A DNA stretch of 64,000 nucleotides. It comes from Aliisedimentitalea scapharcae (GTDB lineage Bacteria; Pseudomonadota; Alphaproteobacteria; Rhodobacterales; Rhodobacteraceae). The notes beneath the pieces were generated by a model. That model was given only the letters and a program-made list of their open reading frames with translations, had not been told where the DNA came from and ran no database searches. The DNA lies in contig NZ_CP123584.1 of NCBI RefSeq assembly GCF_045277565.1, positions 3,844,001 through 3,908,000 on the forward strand, written 5' to 3'. How positions within the stretch are numbered: position 1 is the stretch's first letter; every line of letters starts with the position of its first letter. The position numbers and the translations under genes are program-made. Positions 61,847 to 64,000 of the stretch are shown one piece after another.

Positions 61847-62467
61847 TCAATTCATCGCGTCTCGTGAACAGGTCACCTCTTGCCCGTCCGCCTGGGTCAA
61901 TGTTGCGTCATCCCCCTGGACCCAGAACGTCGTGTTTGCATGGGTATACTTGCTGCCGGACCCCGCAGGCGTCCCGGTCAGAACGGCACCGCCACCCAGC
62001 CAAGTCAAACCGGCGATTGCTTCGGGAGCCGAGATAAAGACAACGCTCACAGGCACGTCCATGCCCTCACAGACGTAGGGAAACGGACCGGTCGAAGCTC
62101 CGTCTTCGCTGCGGGCATCTGCGAATTCCGTTCGGATTTCACCAATCCGCAGCACGTACTCTTGCAAAACACAATGCTCGACGCCCAAACTGGACTTCCA
62201 ACAGTCGTTGCGACCCTTGACCCAACCGCGTTGAAACGCCCGCAGGTCGTGCACCCTGTCATCCGTCATATTGGGGCCTTTGACGGCCAGGCTGTACACA
62301 CGCGTCAGCTCCCGGTCCAAAGCGCTGAGAGTTTCAGAAGCACAGACGGCATCTTCCGCGGTGCTGTCTGCTTTGGAGCAGTCAAAAGATGGCCCCTGCG
62401 CCCAGGCAGGGCCGATGCCAGCCCCAATCCATGCAAGGCCTGCAATCAAAGGTATCATCCGCGCCAT
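61847..62467 (-). CDS. LprI (DUF1311)-MliC fusion: candidate lysozyme inhibitor
   Basis: The 206-residue protein has a Sec signal peptide (about 1-23, ending AWA-QGP), an LprI-type domain with DCSKADSTAEDAVCASE and LRAFQRGWVKGRNDCW, and a C-terminal MliC-like beta-barrel with FPYVCEGMDVPVSVVFIS and TCSRDA. Both halves are linked to lysozyme inhibition in other bacteria, and each keeps paired cysteines for disulfides. It should act in the periplasm against c-type lysozymes. Transcribed alone. Confidence 0.85.
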   Translation of the reverse strand: MARMIPLIAGLAWIGAGIGPAWAQGPSFDCSKADSTAEDAVCASETLSALDRELTRVYSLAVKGPNMTDDRVHDLRAFQRGWVKGRNDCWKSSLGVEHCVLQEYVLRIGEIRTEFADARSEDGASTGPFPYVCEGMDVPVSVVFISAPEAIAGLTWLGGGAVLTGTPAGSGSKYTHANTTFWVQGDDATLTQADGQEVTCSRDAMN

Positions 62468-62525
62468 TCAAACGTCCTTTCCAAACCAACTCCACTGTCT
62501 GAGCGATATAGCTCCAATCCCCAAA

Positions 62526-62557
62526 AAGAAAACGCGCGCCGGTTATGGCGCGCGTTT
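62526..62557 (-). terminator. Terminator of the aminotransferase gene
   Basis: AAACGCGCGCC (62530-62540), GGTTAT, GGCGCGCGTTT (62547-62557) is a perfect 11-bp stem. On the minus strand TTTTCTTTTTGG follows. It ends the tyrB-type gene 24 bp past its stop. Confidence 0.88.
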
Positions 62558-62580
62558 CTATTCAGCAGCGATGGCTGGCT

Positions 62581-63765
62581 TCAGACGCCGGCATCGACAA
62601 TCGCCTGGGCCAGGATCGGCACGGTCTTGGCATTCAGACCAGCAATATTCAGACGGCTGTCGCCGACCATGTAGATGCCGTTGTCTACCCGCATCTTCTC
62701 GACCAGATCCGGCGTGGTCCCAAGCAGCGAGAACATGCCGCGGTGCTGCGCAATAAAGCTGAAGCGGTCCGATCCGGTCAGGCGCTGCAGTTCGTCGGCC
62801 AGACCCTGACGCAGTGTCAGCATCCCCAGCCGGGTCTCTTCGAGCTCGGCCGCCCAATCGGCCCGCAGGGCTTCGTCGTTCAGAATCATCGTCACCAGCC
62901 GGGCACCGTGATCCGGCGGGAAGGAATAGTTCTGGCGATTCAGGAACGCCAACGTCTGTTGGTTCAATGCCTGACCACCGGCGTCATTGGCCACAGCCAT
63001 CAACAGCCCCGTCCGTTCGCGATAGATGCCAAAGTTCTTCGAGCAGCTGGCCGCGATCAGCGTTTCGGGACAATTCGCAGCGACCAGACGCACGCCCAGC
63101 GCGTCCTCTTCCAGACCGTCGCCAAAACCCTGATAGGCGATGTCGATCATCGGGATCAAACCGCGTTCGTTCAACAAGTTGATCACCTCCTGCCACTGAA
63201 CCGCGTTCAGATTGGCACCGGTCGGGTTGTGACAGCAGCCGTGCAACAGGATCACGTCACCCTTTTGCGCGGTCTTTAGATCTTCGATCATACCGTCAAA
63301 ATTCACACCCCGGGTTTCCCGGTCGAAATACCGATACACGACTGTTTCGATGTTCAGGTAATTCAGGATCGACACATGGTTGGGCCAGGTCGGGTCGGAC
63401 ACGAACACGCGCGCACCGGGATTGGCCATCTTGATCAGCTCAAACGCCTGACGCACAGCACCGGTACCACCGGGCGTGGCAGCTGCGGCCACATTGCCGC
63501 GTTCGACCGCATCGCCCAGAATCAGTTTGATCATCGCATCCGAATAGGCCGGGTCACCAGCCAGCCCTACATAGGCCTTGGTCGTTTGCTCTTCCCACAG
63601 CTTGTGCTCCGCCGCCTTGATGGCGCGCATCACCGGGGTGACGCCTTCGGCATTCTTGTAGACACCGACTCCCAGGTCGATCTTGTTCTCACGCGGGTCT
63701 TCGCGGAATGCCTGCATCAGCATCAGGATCTTGTCAGCAGGCTGGGATTTGAGATTTTCGAACAT
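62581..63765 (-). CDS. tyrB: Aromatic/aspartate aminotransferase (class I PLP, AspC/TyrB type)
   Basis: The 394-residue enzyme has the gamma-subgroup Ialpha pattern of AspC/TyrB: LHGCCHNPTGANL, the PLP aspartate in IDIAYQGFGDG, and the Schiff-base lysine K243 in SCSKNFGIYRERTG. It transaminates aspartate and aromatic amino acids with 2-oxoglutarate, and many members also take cysteine. The ATG at 63765 overlaps the stop of the sulfurtransferase gene (TGATG), suggesting co-translation. Confidence 0.94.
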   Translation of the reverse strand: MFENLKSQPADKILMLMQAFREDPRENKIDLGVGVYKNAEGVTPVMRAIKAAEHKLWEEQTTKAYVGLAGDPAYSDAMIKLILGDAVERGNVAAAATPGGTGAVRQAFELIKMANPGARVFVSDPTWPNHVSILNYLNIETVVYRYFDRETRGVNFDGMIEDLKTAQKGDVILLHGCCHNPTGANLNAVQWQEVINLLNERGLIPMIDIAYQGFGDGLEEDALGVRLVAANCPETLIAASCSKNFGIYRERTGLLMAVANDAGGQALNQQTLAFLNRQNYSFPPDHGARLVTMILNDEALRADWAAELEETRLGMLTLRQGLADELQRLTGSDRFSFIAQHRGMFSLLGTTPDLVEKMRVDNGIYMVGDSRLNIAGLNAKTVPILAQAIVDAGV

Positions 63766-64000
63766 CAGTTCTCTCCGGTTGCAACGGGAAGTGTCGGGAA
63801 GGCACCCCATTCGGACCAGGACCCGTCATACAACGCATGATCGGTCTTGCCGATGCGCTCCATGGCGAGGCTGAGAATGGCAGCGGTGACACCCGATCCA
63901 CAGGTGGTAATCGCGGGTTTGGACAGATCCACGCCAGCGGCATCAAAGGCCGCGCGGATACCGTCAGCATCCTTCATGGTGCCATCAGCGTTCAACACGT
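63765..64000 (-). CDS. sseA: Thiosulfate/3-mercaptopyruvate sulfurtransferase, cut by the window edge
   Basis: Only the C-terminal part of the second rhodanese domain is in the window (about 78 residues). The active-site loop CGSGVTAAI, as in SseA-type 3-mercaptopyruvate sulfurtransferase, is followed by the family ending WSEWGAFPTLPVATG. It transfers sulfur from mercaptopyruvate or thiosulfate to cyanide or thiols. The stop overlaps the aminotransferase start (TGATG). The gene continues beyond base 64000. Confidence 0.9.
   Translation of the reverse strand, partial: VLNADGTMKDADGIRAAFDAAGVDLSKPAITTCGSGVTAAILSLAMERIGKTDHALYDGSWSEWGAFPTLPVATGEN

Noticed and set aside
1..64000. CRISPR arrays, tRNA/rRNA genes, insertion sequences, prophage or integrase genes
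   Set aside because: I looked for regularly spaced repeats, cloverleaf-like anticodon arms, CCA ends and transposase or integrase motifs in the gaps and found none that stand up by eye.

Overview
The window looks like a chromosomal segment of a marine Rhodobacterales (roseobacter-group) alphaproteobacterium. The evidence is high GC content, best-recognised protein families typical of that group, the neighbourhood tpa / tauR-xsc-tauE-soeABC with tauABC, a ccmF-ccmH-ccmI block, and short intergenic hairpin repeats of a kind common in that order. No rRNA, tRNA, CRISPR array, prophage, transposase or integrase was found. The left edge cuts a Cys/Met-metabolism PLP enzyme and the right edge cuts a sulfurtransferase.

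Layout. 1-7.2 kb: PLP lyase (partial), membrane-anchored MoeB-like protein (-), DEDDh exonuclease, and the cytochrome c maturation operon ccmF-ccmH-ccmI. 7.3-24.5 kb: a taurine-to-sulfate island. TauABC (-) imports taurine. Tpa moves its amino group to pyruvate. Xsc splits sulfoacetaldehyde into acetyl phosphate and sulfite. TauE exports anions such as sulfite, and SoeABC oxidises sulfite to sulfate in the cytoplasm. A MocR-type regulator (TauR) sits in the middle, and I find paired direct repeats of a CTGG(C/A)-type box, 22-23 bp apart, in front of tpa, xsc, tauA and tauR. Two non-canonical insertions lie inside the island: a DadA-like flavoprotein between tauABC and tpa, and an ArsR + COG0701-type permease pair between tpa and tauR. 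Phosphotransacetylase and alanine dehydrogenase, needed to complete the pathway, are not in the window.

24.6-37.5 kb: housekeeping and accessory genes. These are dapA, a lytic transglycosylase, a DMT exporter coupled to mnmD, a divergent MnmC2/DAAO-like flavoprotein, a HTD2-like hydratase, a VOC protein, an FMN reductase, an OmpA lipoprotein, a YafY-type regulator, an AraC-MGMT repair protein, nth coupled to an adenosine-kinase-like PfkB protein, and a secreted hypothetical protein coupled to rppH. 38-46.6 kb: a FadH-like flavoenzyme, a DUF4399 protein, a LysR regulator with a strong terminator, a minus-strand run (CinA-like protein, GNAT, AhpD-like, OmpA), sfsA and map. 46.7-55.8 kb: HAD phosphatase, rsmD, ferredoxin reductase, peroxiredoxin, a tightly coupled run (RidA, GDPD, DUF482-type acyltransferase, phhB), and a two-gene type I secretion operon without a recognisable substrate. 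56-64 kb: mlaA-mlaC, a class A penicillin-binding protein, glnK-amtB, a LprI-MliC fusion, and an aromatic aminotransferase coupled to a mercaptopyruvate-type sulfurtransferase.

Many adjacent same-strand genes overlap by ATGA/GTGA/TGATG, so translational coupling is common here. Most genes are familiar. The items most worth a second look are the TauR-box set, the flavoprotein and the ArsR-permease pair inside the taurine island, the enlarged TauC, the paired-hairpin repeat family, the 15-bp tandem repeat at the start of the cinA-like gene, and the LprI-MliC fusion.
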